Origin: Breviolum minutum Mf 1.05b.01
Lineage: Eukaryota > Sar > Dinophyceae > Suessiales > Symbiodiniaceae
Assembly: GCA_000507305.1 (NCBI GenBank)
Contig: DF239843.1
Location: 79,067 to 143,066 of the forward strand
Length of the DNA: 64,000 nt
Direction: 5' to 3'
This document shows, one piece after another, positions 11,971-23,538 of this stretch. The notes below the pieces were generated by a model, which worked only from the letters and a program-made list of their open reading frames with translations, was not told the DNA's origin and did not search any database. The number at the start of each line of letters is the position of its first letter. The first letter of the stretch is position 1. The position numbers and the translations under genes were made by a program.

Positions 11971-12127
11971 CTTCGAAAACCCGCCCCTGAGTTGTGGCTA
12001 AGGATGATGTTGGAGGCTTACCAACGTGAATGGATGATGATGATGGAACGTCCACCATGGCCACCACCACCTTTGATCCCTTTACCAGGGATGCCAGGTG
12101 GTCCTCCTGCACCAGGAATGAATCAAG
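11971..12127 (+). CDS. candidate exon, Met/Pro-rich
   Basis: Acceptor ACGGCCAG|CTT and donor CAAG|GTCCC. The first half is helical (PELWLRMMLEAYQREW); the second is Pro/Gly/Met-rich (RPPWPPPP, then LPGMPGGPPAPGM). Tails of this kind are common in splicing and mRNA-binding proteins, but the motif is low complexity and does not identify the gene. Could belong with the exon at 5052. Confidence 0.55.
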
Positions 12128-12357
12128 GTCCCAAAACTGAGAATGCCTAGGAAATTTCAGCAGCCTGGCTGGAAGCCCAGTGCAGTGCATGTCATGACCT
12201 TTGACGCCGTTTCGAAACAATTTGGATGACATTTGGGACATGGAAAAGTTTGGGACGCAAAAAAAAAAGAACAAGCCGCCATCCGCGGGGGAAGATGCGG
12301 GTCCACAACAGGTGGTGACATCAGTTCAGGTGGTGAATGATCAATGGAAGCAAATCT

Positions 12358-12479
12358 TACCCTCACAAAAACCTAACATGACTGGCTGAAAAATCCACCA
12401 TGAATGTGAAGATGTATATTTCCTATTGAAAAAATGGGAACATGTTCCAGCTTGTCATGTTAGTGAACTCAGGGGTGTA
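12358..12479. repeat. element family E, copy
   Basis: Ends in CTAACATGAC and GTCATGTTAG within a weak TACCCT / AGGGTGTA frame. The closest relative is the element at 41-148 (shared AAAATCCACCAT). Confidence 0.5.
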
Positions 12480-12891
12480 TACAACTTCAGGAAGTGAATT
12501 CCGTGGTAAGTTACTGTAAGTAGGGGGTTTCTTTCAATCATGAATTTATATTCATGATTCATGGTTGGGGTAATCTAAGGTTCCGAATCCCTGCAATTTT
12601 TGCTTTTGGTAGGTTTTTTCACTACTTTTTTTTGCAAGTGTGTTTTATTTCTGATTGCCAGGTTTAAATTTCAGGATTTCGTCATTTTTGGAGGATACTC
12701 CTGCTTCAGTTGATATGGTAAATTTTTCGCAGCCAAACACCGAGGTCCAGTGGGGCGGATGGACATTTTTTTCCCTCCGAGGTATATTATAAGGGGTAGT
12801 TTTTGTAGGTTTTTTGTCAAAAGGAGATCAGCCTGACTCTTTGAATCAAAACTACAGCCTCCAAAGAAAAAATCTTTTGGTTGATAAAAGG

Positions 12892-12993
12892 CTGTTTCCG
12901 AAAATAGTGGGTTTTCCACCCAAATCATCCATTTTAATAGGGTTTTCCATTATAAACCATCCATTATGGGGTACCCCTATTTTCGGAAACACC
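12892..12993. repeat. element family B, copy 1
   Basis: Palindromic element with the ends GTTTCCGAAAATAG and CTATTTTCGGAAAC and the core TTTTCCATTATAAACCATCC. It is flanked by AAAAG / AAAAAG. Confidence 0.7.
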
Positions 12994-13149
12994 CAAAAAG
13001 ATTCAATGGATTTAGTGATGTTTTTTTGCACCTTGATTTAAGACATTTTCTGAAAATTCACTCCAGATATTGGTCTTCCTGAGAATCTTTAAGTTTTCCC
13101 AGTGTCCAGATCACGCGGTGAGTTTGTGGAGGGATCCACAAAAAGTAGT

Positions 13150-13238
13150 GGTTTAGTTAAGGGCATCCGAGCCCCAAAATGGCCTTTAAACATTCAGGTT
13201 GAAGAGTTTTTCTTCAGAAATTGCCCAGAAATGTGGGT
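13150..13238. repeat. element family G, partial
   Basis: Carries the G core CCCCAAAATGGCCTTTAAAC and ends in AGAAATTGCCCAG. The left end is missing. Confidence 0.5.
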
Positions 13239-13309
13239 TTTTGTTCCCCTTTTTCGTGCATTCTTTTAAGTCTTTGGTGTCATTTTTCATGACCCCCTCT
13301 TACGAAAAC

Positions 13310-13393
13310 AACGGTGTCGAAGCCGATGAGCGAGCTGTAAATGGGGCCCATGAAGTCTGGAGGAAATCCAATGATGGGAGAGATCCAAAACCT
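13310..13393 (+). CDS. candidate exon end with GTAAGT donor
   Basis: The frame ends VNGAHEVWRKSNDGRDPKP directly before GTAAGT at 13394, the best donor consensus in the left half of the window. The acceptor was not resolved, so the start is approximate. Confidence 0.4.
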
Positions 13394-13486
13394 GTAAGTC
13401 TATACTTGAGTTTTCACGCCACTGCTAAGAAAAGATGAAACGTTGATTTTGGCCAACTTCCATGTTTGACATTTAACAAACCCAAG

Positions 13487-13601
13487 GCATCCGTTAAAGA
13501 AAAATACACACAACTTGAAGCTTCCGCCGGCCCAGCAACGCTCAAAGCATCCCAAACGTTTTTCAGACGGGACAGCGTAAAACTCCCCTCGGCTGTGAAA
13601 G
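13487..13601 (+). CDS. candidate exon, basic/helical
   Basis: Acceptor ACAAACCCAAG|GCA and donor GAAAG|GTGCC. The frame starts ASVKEKYTQLEASAGP and ends in SQTFFRRDSVKLPSAVK. Composition is clearly coding-like. No family recognised. Confidence 0.5.
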
Positions 13602-13642
13602 GTGCCAATTGGATGTTGGGCCATGGGTGTGGTTTGGGAAAC

Positions 13643-13754
13643 TACTGCTGATGGTTCAGAAATCCGGCTAACCACCGTTTGGATGTATAAAGCCCTCTAA
13701 ATAATGGGATAAACTACCATATCAACTGGTGCAGGATTTCTTCCATCAACAGTA
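13643..13754. repeat. element family D, copy 1
   Basis: Inverted-repeat element with ends of the form TACTGTTGATGG and CCATCAACAGTA (this copy starts TACTGCTGATGG) and an inner AATAATGGGATAAACTACCA. Other copies: 28658, 31828 (half), 32172 and 34780. Confidence 0.65.
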
Positions 13755-14699
13755 GAACTGTGAGGATAAAGAATGATGAAAGGCTTTATCATATTATATC
13801 TTCATACTTTGGAAGGATTAGATAGATGTAAAATGGATGAGACTTTTGATTTACTGAGTCTTCACATGAGCACTTTGACGATTTACTTTTCATTGAGTGC
13901 TGAGTGCATTCTTTGGACTGGAAATAACATGACTCACGACTCCTCACACAACAAACAAGTGCTTTTCTGATCTTGAACGATAAACTCCGGAAAAGCAGGT
14001 GAGTTTTCCGCGTTGAACATGCCTTGAGTTTTACCGTTGAAACCGGGATGGACTTCCACGGCAACTTTCTAATAAAAAACACAAGTAAAGTGATGTTCGA
14101 TTGTGGCTAAGTGGCTAGTGGAGTGAATAAAGGACCCAGCAAATCCACAGAGACTTAACAGAGACTGTGTCCACATCCAGACATCCGCTATTGAACAGAG
14201 ATGGGACCGTGGGATTCATGTTCGAAATTTGGTTGGAATCTGGAAGCCGCTTCTGATGTTCGAATGGTGCCATCCGAGTTTTCTTCTTCGATTGAATCTA
14301 GGCTGCCTTGTGATGGTGGACCCAATTTCAGAAGCTGGTTGACCAACACAAGTCACCGGTCAACATTTCGTGGGTTTCCGTTTCGCGTTTTTTTTGCGTC
14401 ATGATGAACAACAATTACATCATCCCGGAATAAGGAGATTTTAGGAGATGATGTCGGATAGGTGTTTATCCAATGATCGTGGATGCACTCAGAAAAACAA
14501 CAACACGATTCAATGGTCAGGTTTTCACATTGGCAGCTCTGCCGTTCCTGATAGGATGTTGCTATGATAAATCCATCCTAAGAAGGTTCTTCCCAAGAAT
14601 TTGGGTCATCATTAAGGATTAATCATCAACCAATGATCACCCAATCAATGAATCAATGGATCAATTGATGAATGAGTGAACGAATGCATGAACAAATAT

Positions 14700-14700
<1 letters not shown>

Positions 14701-14769
<69 letters not shown>
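14701..14769. repeat. (TCAA)n microsatellite
   Basis: Seventeen TCAA units inside a wider region of degenerate ATCAAT words (about 14620-14920). Confidence 0.95.
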
Positions 14770-15655
14770 TCATGTAATTACCAATCTATCCATCCATCAA
14801 TCAGTGATTGATGCATCATCGACTATTTATAAACCAATCATCCATCATGTATTATTATAGTCAATTGCCACCATTACTGTAGTTGATTGAAATCATTGAT
14901 CAATTAAGCTTCCATCAGACATTGATATTTTACATGTCCATGTCAAGCAGCTGGTTCCTAAAATATCACAACTTTTTCAAGGAATACATCCATAGTTTGT
15001 AGATTATGGCATTTCGCACGTGAAATATGAAATTCTGGTCAATTTCGAAGAAACGTTGTTACTTTACCCAATCCAACATAACATTGGCCATGTTCGAATC
15101 CTTAAGCCTTAACGAAACGGCCTACCAGACACCAAACCACGACCAGGCACCCCTTCAGCTTCGAGACAAAATGGCACCTTGGTGCAAATTTGGGGAGCTG
15201 AAATCTTGACAGCAAAAAAAATCAGGGAAATATCAACCTTTCAACAACAAGGCAACCACGTTTGAGATCTTGGAATGCATGAAAAAACCATCTTGAAAGG
15301 ATGCAATGGTGGTAAAATATGAAGTTGAGACTTGTTTTTTTTCCAAGGCTAAATGTGTTTATTGCTGGACAGCTATTGACTTTTTTAAATCTAAATTGGA
15401 GCTTAGATTCCATAGCCTTCCCTCCTCCTCCTCCTTTGGTCCATGAATCCACCTTTTTGGAACATGATCCACCTGTTCGTTTGTAAAGGAATCAAACATC
15501 CTTGGGATGTTTGGTACATCCCATCTTCTACCTCGTGTTCTACTGCTTGCCATGGTTGGAGGAACACTATTATATAACCATTTCCATGTTCTTAGTAGCA
15601 TTTGTTGCTTCACCTGTCATTATAGAAATATATATCTAATATATAAATCATTAAT

Positions 15656-15762
15656 CTAGGTGGTGGTTTCAAACTTTGTTTCATTTTCTCCCCTAAAATT
15701 GGGGAAGATTCCAATTTGACGATCATATGTTTCAAGGAAAGGTTGGTTCAACCACCAACTAG
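15656..15762. repeat. element family A, copy
   Basis: Begins CTAGGTGGTGGTTTCAA and ends TTCAACCACCAACTAG. The flanks share AAATCATT, a likely 8-bp target duplication. Confidence 0.75.
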
Positions 15763-16227
15763 AAATCATTTTGGGTGTCAATGGGTAACTGTCCTGATAT
15801 TCCAGGTATTAGGATTCGACTTTTGTTGGTTTTGATAGTTGAAGATATCTGTATCCATTGGTTGGTGGATCCTTTCCCCGCCGAAAAATCCCACACCCAC
15901 AATTTCAAGACATCCAGGCGGATACCTCCTCAGGTTTTTGGTGTTTGATCGGTATGTTTTGGTAGGTCCTTCTATAAATTCCCAGGAGGGTGGCTCTGGA
16001 TGTGTAGGGACATGAAATAACATTGAAGATGATTTTGGTTTTCCGATAAATGATAATAATACCTTCCAACCATAAAACCAACAAGTTACCAAAGCTGCAC
16101 CTCTTTTTGGAGGTGATTCTCAGGTGATACCAGGCCCCCCCAAAAAAGATTGAGGTTTGGATGGTTCAGATGTTTTTTTTGTTTTTTTCATTTTTTTGGA
16201 CCGTGATTTTGAGGTTCAAAAAAATGT

Positions 16228-16333
16228 TACCCTCCCTGAAACTAACATGGCCCCTGAAAATAGACCCCTGGAAAAGGAGATTCCTATTGGAAACCACCAT
16301 TTTCAGGTGCTATGTTAGTTTTCAGGGGGGGTA
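16228..16333. repeat. element family E, reference copy
   Basis: Best E copy: TACCCTCCCTGAAACTAACA faces TGTTAGTTTTCAGGGGGGGT, with an inner CATTTTCAGGTGCTATG. About 100-120 bp, no coding capacity. Other copies: 41, 12358, 34462, 34674, 39982, 43541, 46884, and a weak one at about 25648. Confidence 0.7.
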
Positions 16334-16888
16334 CTTCTTGAGAGGTGTAGGTCCTAGGTCCATATGCGTATTTCTCATAACTGCTGGAGGTCGAGAACTT
16401 TTTTCACCCAACAAAAACCTCAGGCTGCTAATGGCACCTTGTTGGGCACCCTAAGCTGGGCGCTGGCATGATGCGGGGATCGGGGGGGAGAATTCCCCAA
16501 AACAAGGGCTCGGCACAGCCCTGAAAATTAACATGGAACCTTCAAAATCACCCAATTGAGAAGGAAAATCATCTTCCATCCACCTCCATTTGGGGGTTCA
16601 AAATGTGAATAAGTGAAACAAACCATTTGAATGTTTTCGGAAATTCCCCTTTGATATGATCATTATGAATTCATATGATCTTGTTCCTTCTTTTGTTGTA
16701 GTCAAAATTTGGGATCAAATTCGAATTTCTCCAAGCTCAAAACAAATCCAGGTCCATATACTCTCCCGGAGTTTAACATCAGAATGAAAATTGATGGTCG
16801 GAAGAGACAGTTCCTTTTTGGACGGCCTATTTTGAGGGGGCGAACTGTTACTTTTAGGGGGCTAAGTTTTATATGTACAACCTAAAAA

Positions 16889-16990
16889 TGGATGTTTCCG
16901 AAAATAGGTGTACCCCCAAATCATCCATTTTAATAGGGTTTTCCATTATAAACCATCCATTTTGGGGTACCCCTATTTTTGGAAACCCCC
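16889..16990. repeat. element family B, copy 2, long flanking repeats
   Basis: Typical B element (GTTTCCGAAAATAGG ... CCTATTTTTGGAAAC). The 14-bp word ATATGTACAACCTA stands on both sides (16871 and about 16993), longer than a usual target duplication. Confidence 0.75.
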
Positions 16991-17263
16991 ATATATGTAC
17001 AACCTATATATATACGTATCTACACATTTTTGGACTTTTTTTTTGAACAGATCCCCCAACTCCTAAAGAGATTTCCAGGGGACTTCAGAAAATTGTCCGA
17101 AAAATGCATCTTGGCACTGTCATTTTTTTCTAAAATAAATCTACAGGGTTTTAGGGACAGAACTCTTGTGAGTCTTGGAAGTCTGGTCTTTTTTGGTAGA
17201 TGACTCGAGTCATCAGATCTGCTGGTTTCATGGCTAGGTATTTGTGTATGCGAACCAAAAGAA

Positions 17264-17364
17264 CTGGGTGGTGGTTTCAAATATTGTTTATTTTCAACCC
17301 TATTTGGGGAAGATTCCAATTTTTTTGACCAATATTTCTCAAATGGGTTGAAACCACCAACTAG
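17264..17364. repeat. element family A, copy
   Basis: CTGGGTGGTGGTTTCAA to TTGAAACCACCAACTAG, with the inner ACCCTATTTGGGG palindrome. Flanked by short AAAAGA-like repeats. Confidence 0.8.
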
Positions 17365-17508
17365 AAAAAGATGGTTGTAACTCCATTGCAACCTGAAAAG
17401 GGTGGTTTTTTGTTGCAGAAAATCTCAGAACTTTACATGCTTTGGATGGGTCATCCCTATGACTCCTGGAGGAAAATGTTTGATTTAAGGTCCTGTAAAA
17501 ATTTGATT

Positions 17509-17640
17509 TATCTGGGCAATTTACAACGACCATTCACCGCCAGGAACGGTCACCCCCAAAACTGCGGGTTTAAGTAAGGGAAATCGCCCCCAGAATGCCC
17601 TTTAGATAATTGAGGTTTAGGAACTATAGTATGTAATTTG
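17509..17640. repeat. element family G, copy
   Basis: Begins CTGGGCAATTTACAACGACC and contains GGAACGGTCAC. The right end is degenerate. The full copy is at 31325-31449. Confidence 0.55.
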
Positions 17641-17736
17641 TCCAGATCGAAATAAACCAAACGGCCAAAACCTTCAAATTTAGCTTGGTTTTTTTTCAAA
17701 CGACTTCATCCCAGAAACAGGGGGAAATTGATGGAT

Positions 17737-17834
17737 TTGGGTGTTTCCAAAAATAATGGTACCCCCAAAATGGATGGTGAAAATCATGGAAAAGCCTATG
17801 AAAATGGATGATTTGGGGATACCCGAAAACACCC
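17737..17834. repeat. element family B, copy 3
   Basis: Inverted orientation to copy 2. TGATGGATTT (10 bp) flanks it on both sides. The candidate exon at 17855 begins 20 bp to its right. Confidence 0.7.
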
Positions 17835-17854
17835 TGATGGATTTCATCATCCAG

Positions 17855-17935
17855 CCCTTGGCCCTCACACATCAGGCCAGCTCCACCGGGCCTCAGCGAG
17901 GCGTGGCCACGACGGATTTGGTCCACGACGAACGG
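17855..17935 (+). CDS. candidate exon just after a family B element
   Basis: Acceptor TTTCATCATCCAG. The frame reads PLALTHQASSTGPQRG and then VATTDLVHDERG. GC-rich against AT-rich flanks. Donor not resolved (GGCGTGG or later). If real, the family B element fills the end of the preceding intron. Confidence 0.4.
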
Positions 17936-19045
17936 GGATGTTTTTTTTTTCCCGAAAAGAGATGTTCATCCAAATCAGGGTTGGAACACAAATGTCTTTG
18001 TTTGTGTTTTTTTTTTTCCGTTTTTTTTTAAAAACATCCAGTAAAACTTGAGAAGTTAGTGACTTTTTTTTGTTAAATTTTGGTTTCATTTACTCGAAGA
18101 TTTTGTTTGAACACTATATATATATATGGTCACCTCCCCACTGTTAGAATTTGTTTTTTTAAATAGAAAACCCATGTCAAATTCCATGGTGTTTTGTGGA
18201 TGATCAGTTGCATTTAAATGGGTTCTTACAACTGGGCTAAGGTAAAATATCTCCGCATGCAGGTGCTGAAAGTTCTTTCAACGGATGATTTAAGTAGCAT
18301 TTGAAATCCACCCTGGGGCATTTTGTGGATGTAAGATTCTAGATGATAAAACAATATAACACATATGTATATATATATATATACACATATAAATTTAGAT
18401 ATTATATGGTATACCGTATAAGGTACCTGAGGAGAAAATTCCAACTACATGTATATAATGATACGAGCGGTATATGGTGATATTTTTTTCAGTCTTAGTG
18501 GATGGATGAGTGGGTACATGGTTTCCGAATCGTTATTCAAATAAAGATGGACTTGGACCCCAACCCACAAACGCTAAGGAATTTTATCTCAGAATGGACA
18601 TATTGGGAGTATTGTTTTTGGGGAAGCATGAAGATACGATATATGATGCGTAATCAACGGGAATCCCTGATTGATCAAACATTCAAGTATTTCAAGATTG
18701 ACTAAAGTTTCTGAAAAAGGGTTTGAGAGATGTGCAAAGAGCGATGGAAGTGAGGAAACTTCTACGTTTACCAGTAGCGAAAGACTTATATGCTTCTATC
18801 AAGACGAAGAAATGAAGAAATTAAATTCTGTGGCATAGGACTCAGGAATCACTCAGGAATCCATCCTTTGAGTTCTTTCAAGATTTCTGATGCAAGACTT
18901 TCCACAAAAAAAACAGTGCCAGGGGCCGCCAGCGCATGAGGTGCAGATTTGTTTCTTTGTGGACGGTGCATGTGAATTTAATGACTTGGTTGTGAGTTTC
19001 AGTGAAACACATATGAGCAAAAAAAGCAAGTCCATGTTCAAAGCG

Positions 19046-19084
19046 AGAGAGAGAGAGAGAGAGAGACAGAGAGACAGAGAGAGA
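19046..19084. repeat. (GA)n microsatellite
   Basis: GAGAGA run with GACA interruptions. Confidence 0.9.
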
Positions 19085-19721
19085 GAATACATACGTCGGG
19101 GTTGATGCTGAACTCTGTAGTATTTACATATGTAATCATATATACGCACACTCTTCTATATTTACTGCAACTCTAAGATCGACTTTTCGTTGAGATATGA
19201 CCTGCGTTGAACATCACTTGGAGTTGAATCATCAGGTTTTCGGTTTTTGGACTTATGACTACAGTGATTGCATGGACTCAGTATCATTGTGACAAATCTG
19301 TTTGCCCTTGTTACATTGACTTCTTCTTGTCATTCCGAAATGCTGGGATGCACTGCACAAGATGTGTTTCATCATGTCATCATGGCACAATCATTCTAAA
19401 GCCGTTTATCGAAACACTTGCGAAGCAATATTTCACCTTTATAATTACTACACATTTCTATGTTTTGTTACCAGCTGTTTTCAATCTTTCAGAGACATTT
19501 ATTATGTGTATACAAGATTTATTTATATAACTTTAAGTAACCACCCTCCGGTAGATAGAATATCGTACGATTTAACAGTTGATAGTTTCAGTTTCCTTTC
19601 AAGGGAGAGCTTGAATTCCACAACAAAAACTGAGGATGGATATATATATATATACATACATGTACACATATTTGGGTTGTTTCTTCCATCCCCAAGCCAC
19701 AGAAACCGACCCTCCCCGCAG

Positions 19722-19760
19722 TTGGTTCGGGACGCTGTGCTGAGAGATATCGAGACAAAG
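19722..19760 (+). CDS. candidate 13-codon exon
   Basis: Polypyrimidine acceptor CCTCCCCGCAG, 13 codons (LVRDAVLRDIETK), donor AAG|GTGCGT. Phase 0 at both ends. The 311-codon open frame that surrounds it (19362-20297) is mostly AT-rich intron-like text and was not accepted as a gene. Confidence 0.4.
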
Positions 19761-20590
19761 GTGCGTTGGATCAGCGATGATCCGATGATATCATCCCGGG
19801 CCAAGAAGATGATAATGATGATGGTTTTCTCAAGGAGATTTGCCTACCTGCTGCAGAGTGAACCAAATCCTTCCCAATGCAAACAATTTGGGTTTTTCCC
19901 TCATCCTTGGTGTTTTTCGCAAAAACTTTCCGCAAACTTTCGAAAAGTCAAAGTTGCCAAGGTTTTGACTGTTGGATGTGACGTGGAAGATTCGGGGGAG
20001 CAGATTTCCAATAAAAGCTTCACCTTTTTTTTTCTTTTTCGAAGCTTGAAAGAAAGCAGGGAACAAAACTCAATTCCAGAAATCACAAGGACCGGAAGGA
20101 GTCGACCGGAGGTTCTGAGGTTCGTTGTGCTGTCTAGAAATCCTTTTGGTTGTTTCACCACACCGAACTGGAACAGAACCCCGAGCAACCTTTACCAACA
20201 GACTATTATAAAGGGATTCCGGATTCATAGTTGGCTACGGGGGATTGCCTGGGGTGTTTTCATACCGGGGTGTGTTGTAATTTTCGTGGATTCTTAGGTT
20301 CGTTGGTAATCGATGGTTGATGGTCCCACAGGAGATTTGTCCAGTTTGTCAACAAGTTGTGATGGTTCATGACATCCAACGTCTTTTGATCATGTTACAA
20401 CATCTCATCGAGTTAAAACCTCTGATCCAATCTGTTTCTCTTGAGCGAAGATGAAGATGATAGATAAGATGTGTATTTTGCGTTTTTTCCCAGAAGTCTT
20501 CCGAAGTTCCTTCCACACTGGTTGAACCAACAAAACAAAACGTGAAAAAACATAGCATCTTTTAATATCAGTTGTCCAGTCTCACGACAG

Positions 20591-20644
20591 GTCACAGAGA
20601 AGATGGAGGAACTTTGGCAAAAGGGTCGGCAGATGCTTGCACAG
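20591..20644 (+). CDS. candidate exon, 18 codons, coiled-coil start
   Basis: Acceptor CACGACAG|GTC and donor CACAG|GTGGGA; phase 0 at both ends. Peptide VTEKMEELWQKGRQMLAQ, helical and charged. It joins in frame to the exon at 20971. The 326-bp intron between them contains a family A element with 33-bp flanking duplications. Confidence 0.5.
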
Positions 20645-20723
20645 GTGGGAAGAATCTCTGAAGCAATCTATAAAGAAATATATGAACATTTGTTTTTCCT
20701 GGGTGAAACCGGTGAAAACCAAG

Positions 20724-20821
20724 CTGGGTGGTGGTTTGAAATATTTTTTATTTTCACCCCTATTTGGGGAAATAATCCATTTTGACTAATATTTTTCAAA
20801 TGGGTTGAAACCACCAACTAG
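20724..20821. repeat. element family A, copy inside an intron with long flanking duplication
   Basis: CTGGGTGGTGGTTTGAA to TTGAAACCACCAACTAG. Both sides carry the same stretch of about 33 bp: AAATATATGAACAT followed by TTTTTCCTGGGTGAAACC (left about 20674-20710, right from 20822). The right flank then has three GAAACCCTAT-like units. Confidence 0.8.
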
Positions 20822-20970
20822 AAATATATGAACATGTTTTTTTCCTGGGTGAAACCCTATGAAACCCTATGAATCCCTATGATATACTGTATCCTTTCAT
20901 GATAAACGAATTAGGATTTTAATCCCTCACCTACACCTGAGTTATATACCTTTAACTCCACATCCACCAG

Positions 20971-21067
20971 TCCCGAAACACTGCGTCGCAGGTCCATCAG
21001 AAACAACAAGAAAAAACGGATCAGCTCTTAACGCAGATCCAGCAGTCCCGCAGTCAGTGGCAGGGGG
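20971..21067 (+). CDS. candidate exon, Gln-rich
   Basis: Acceptor ACATCCACCAG|TCC. The frame reads SRNTASQVHQKQQEKTDQLL and then TQIQQSRSQWQG. Donor GGGGG|GTGACC near 21068. In phase with 20591-20644. Coiled-coil, Gln-rich; no family recognised. Confidence 0.55.
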
Positions 21068-21484
21068 GTGACCGGACCGGATTTTTTTTGAAGGGATAAA
21101 GAAGGAACACATCAAAAAATCAAGGGTGCAAAATCACCAAAAAAAAGGTGTACTCTGGCAAAAATATGAAACAATGATATTTGGGGTGGTGGTGGGGATT
21201 TTTAGACAACCAACAAATTTCCATTGAAAATGGTGGGGACTCTAGTATAAGGAATACAATTAGCCTCTAGTAAAGCAACATGACAATTGATCCAATCGAT
21301 CATACACACGTTTAATGTTTTAGGATTTTGGTGAAGGTGAGGTATTATGCACCATAATGATGATTAGATTTAATAGTTGTCTCTAAGGAGCATGTGTTTT
21401 TTTCTATGTTGCAGGGTCTTAGCGAAATTGCTTCCTGGATGGGTTCTGTTTTCCATCGTTTTCCCATCAATTTCAATATTTCAG

Positions 21485-21841
21485 CGATATAAAAAACAAA
21501 GTATGGCGTGTAAGGCAGTCAAGACGGCGCAGACCAAGCAGATGGACGTAGACAAGAAAATCCATCTCGAAGAATTGAAACTTAGCAAGGCTGAGGTCTT
21601 GAAAGAGTATGAAGCCATGAATGCCCAACGCAGACAAGAAGAACAGAATGCGAAGTGGAGTAAGGTTCCATGGTCCAAGCTAAATAGCTGGAAGAAAAGA
21701 GGCCAAACGTGGCACCACAGCACATGGACCCAGAAGAACAATACCAATCTCTGGCAGCCTGATGGTTGTTGGACCGCGGGTCGAAAGCTGCCTTCTGCAT
21801 GCAAGCCCTCCTCAGCATCACCAATGTTCACATATCTCTAG
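21485..21841 (+). CDS. coding-like exon, charged coiled coil
   Basis: Pyrimidine-rich acceptor ending AATATTTCAG. The frame holds DKKIHLEELKLSKAEVLKEY and EAMNAQRRQEEQNAKWSK, a heptad-like charged helix, then Trp/Lys-rich text to a stop at 21841. An internal ATG at 21503 is a possible start. Lies in the element-free island 20.8-25.6 kb. Unidentified. Confidence 0.5.
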   Translation, partial: RYKKQSMACKAVKTAQTKQMDVDKKIHLEELKLSKAEVLKEYEAMNAQRRQEEQNAKWSKVPWSKLNSWKKRGQTWHHSTWTQKNNTNLWQPDGCWTAGRKLPSACKPSSASPMFTYL

Positions 21842-23248
21842 CAGCAACAACCATGTGATGAAAACTTAACGTCTCAACGCGCACCGGTCTTCAGCAATAT
21901 TAGTGAACCTTTGGCAGCAACGGCGCATGAAACGAGCAAATTCGTTCTGAATGCTAACCACATTTCAGCGAACACAAAACATCGCCTATGTCAATGTAGT
22001 TCTTAGATTTGGCTCCAAGCGTTCACTTCAGAGGTTCAAGAAGCAACTCAAGTCACATTAAACACCATATCAACCAAAATACAGATTCAGAATTCAGATC
22101 CAAATGCGCCCAAGATTTCCTAGACTTCCAAATAGAGCCATGCAACGCACTGATGGTGGTGAACTGACTGCTGAGAAGGCCAGGCTTTTGCTTAAGCCTA
22201 CTGCAAAGAGGTTCATGTGCAGTTTGAGACATCTTGGTGGATCTTTTCAGCTGTGTGAAACTGTGCCTGCAGCCCATTTGATTTCAAGAAACACATAGAA
22301 AAGTGAAAAGCCTCTTCAAGATGGCATCGTCGGCGTCGAGCAATGCACCAAAGCCCAAAGTTTCATTTGTGGGCCCAAATGTTTCTTGGCAACATGTTTA
22401 GCTGTCAGTTTGTCAATGAACATTAGTTTGTTAAAGCTTATCACTTGGCTATCACTTGTCTATGCTGATGCAGGCAGTGCGGGTACGTGCTGCACCACCG
22501 CCACCACCGGCTGCAGATTTGCCAATACGCATGCAAGCCGCAAGGGTTACAGCTACAAGAGACCCTTGGCAGCAGTGTATCTGATGTTTGCTCAATTGCT
22601 GCACTTCAATTGCTCAATCATCCCCCTGTTTATTTGATATATATCATGGACTCCCCATTTTGTAGAGTACAAATCGAAAACCCGGGCAAAAATGGTTTTG
22701 CTTGGGTATCAATTTTGTAGAGGTTGAATTTTGTAGTGGCAGAATTAGTGTCTTTGCTTGGGTATCAATTTTGTAAAGGACCAGATTTTTGTTCCTAGAG
22801 TTTTGTTCTGTAATCACACCCCGGTCAATTTTTGTTCCCCATTTTTTCGTGGCAAAATCATATCCAGAAAAAATCCAGATTACAATTTTCTAAGGGGCCA
22901 TCAAAATCAAGTATTGAAGCCAAAGGGGTCCAAAAAGAGCAGCCAAATACAAGGTCTAGGCCCCATTCTGTAGTGTGAATACCTTCCTCACTGAGGTCAA
23001 GGTTTTGATTTTGTAGTACGTGATTCTGAATTCTGGCAAAACCACCCTGCAATGACAACTTATCTTCCGAATGCCCGTAACTCTTCTGCATCAACACGGA
23101 AACCAATGCTCTGACACATGAACATCTGCCAAGGAGTCAAAATATAGGTCTTAGGGGGATATGCCCGTCTTATTGCAACTGGCTCTCTTCCGAACAAATA
23201 CCGGCCCTTCAGGACTGTTGTGTCCAGGGCGACAGTCAGGCTCAAAGA
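21842..23248. other. element-free stretch with an unusual TTTTGTAG-rich part
   Basis: No phased exon. A plus frame at 22104-22298 (LTAEKARLLLKPTAKRF) looks coding-like but has no clear boundaries. At 22650-23030 the word TTTTGTAG and close variants recur. Also carries two exact copies of TTGCTTGGGTATCAATTTTG (22699 and 22755). Confidence 0.4.
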
Positions 23249-23521
23249 TTGGGTATATTCACCATGCCTATTTGGAGGATGGACGTTAGCGATTTATTTG
23301 ATGGTTCAGTTCAGATCCCCCAAAGACTTTCTGATCCAACCTTGCAGGACCTAACGGCCGAACAGCCGAGCTATATATCCAAAACACTTTTGCCACAGCA
23401 ACCTGTCGTGCATGAAACAATTCTGATCAATTCTGACTTGAGGCCTGCATCAGTTTTGGAAGAACTTCAAGGGCAAGATTACCTATGTCTCCGACGTGCC
23501 CTGCTCTCCACTCTTCCCTGA
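23249..23521 (+). CDS. coding-like frame, unidentified
   Basis: 90-codon frame with natural composition (VSDLFDGSVQIPQRLSDPTL, then RPASVLEELQGQDYLCLRR), ending at a stop at 23521. Start not certain. It overlaps the next frame, so at least one boundary is wrong, or the region is a decayed gene. Confidence 0.35.
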   Translation: MGIFTMPIWRMDVSDLFDGSVQIPQRLSDPTLQDLTAEQPSYISKTLLPQQPVVHETILINSDLRPASVLEELQGQDYLCLRRALLSTLP

Positions 23522-23538
23522 GTTGGGAGAAATGAGGC

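Noticed and set aside
19362..20297. 311-residue plus-strand open frame
   Set aside because: Composition is AT-rich and intron-like over most of its length and it contains internal acceptor and donor signals; only the short exon at 19722 was kept.
22005..22025. Possible spliced-leader relic (TTTGGCTCCAAG)
   Set aside because: It lacks the CCGTAGCCATTTT part of the dinoflagellate spliced leader; no relic was found elsewhere by eye.
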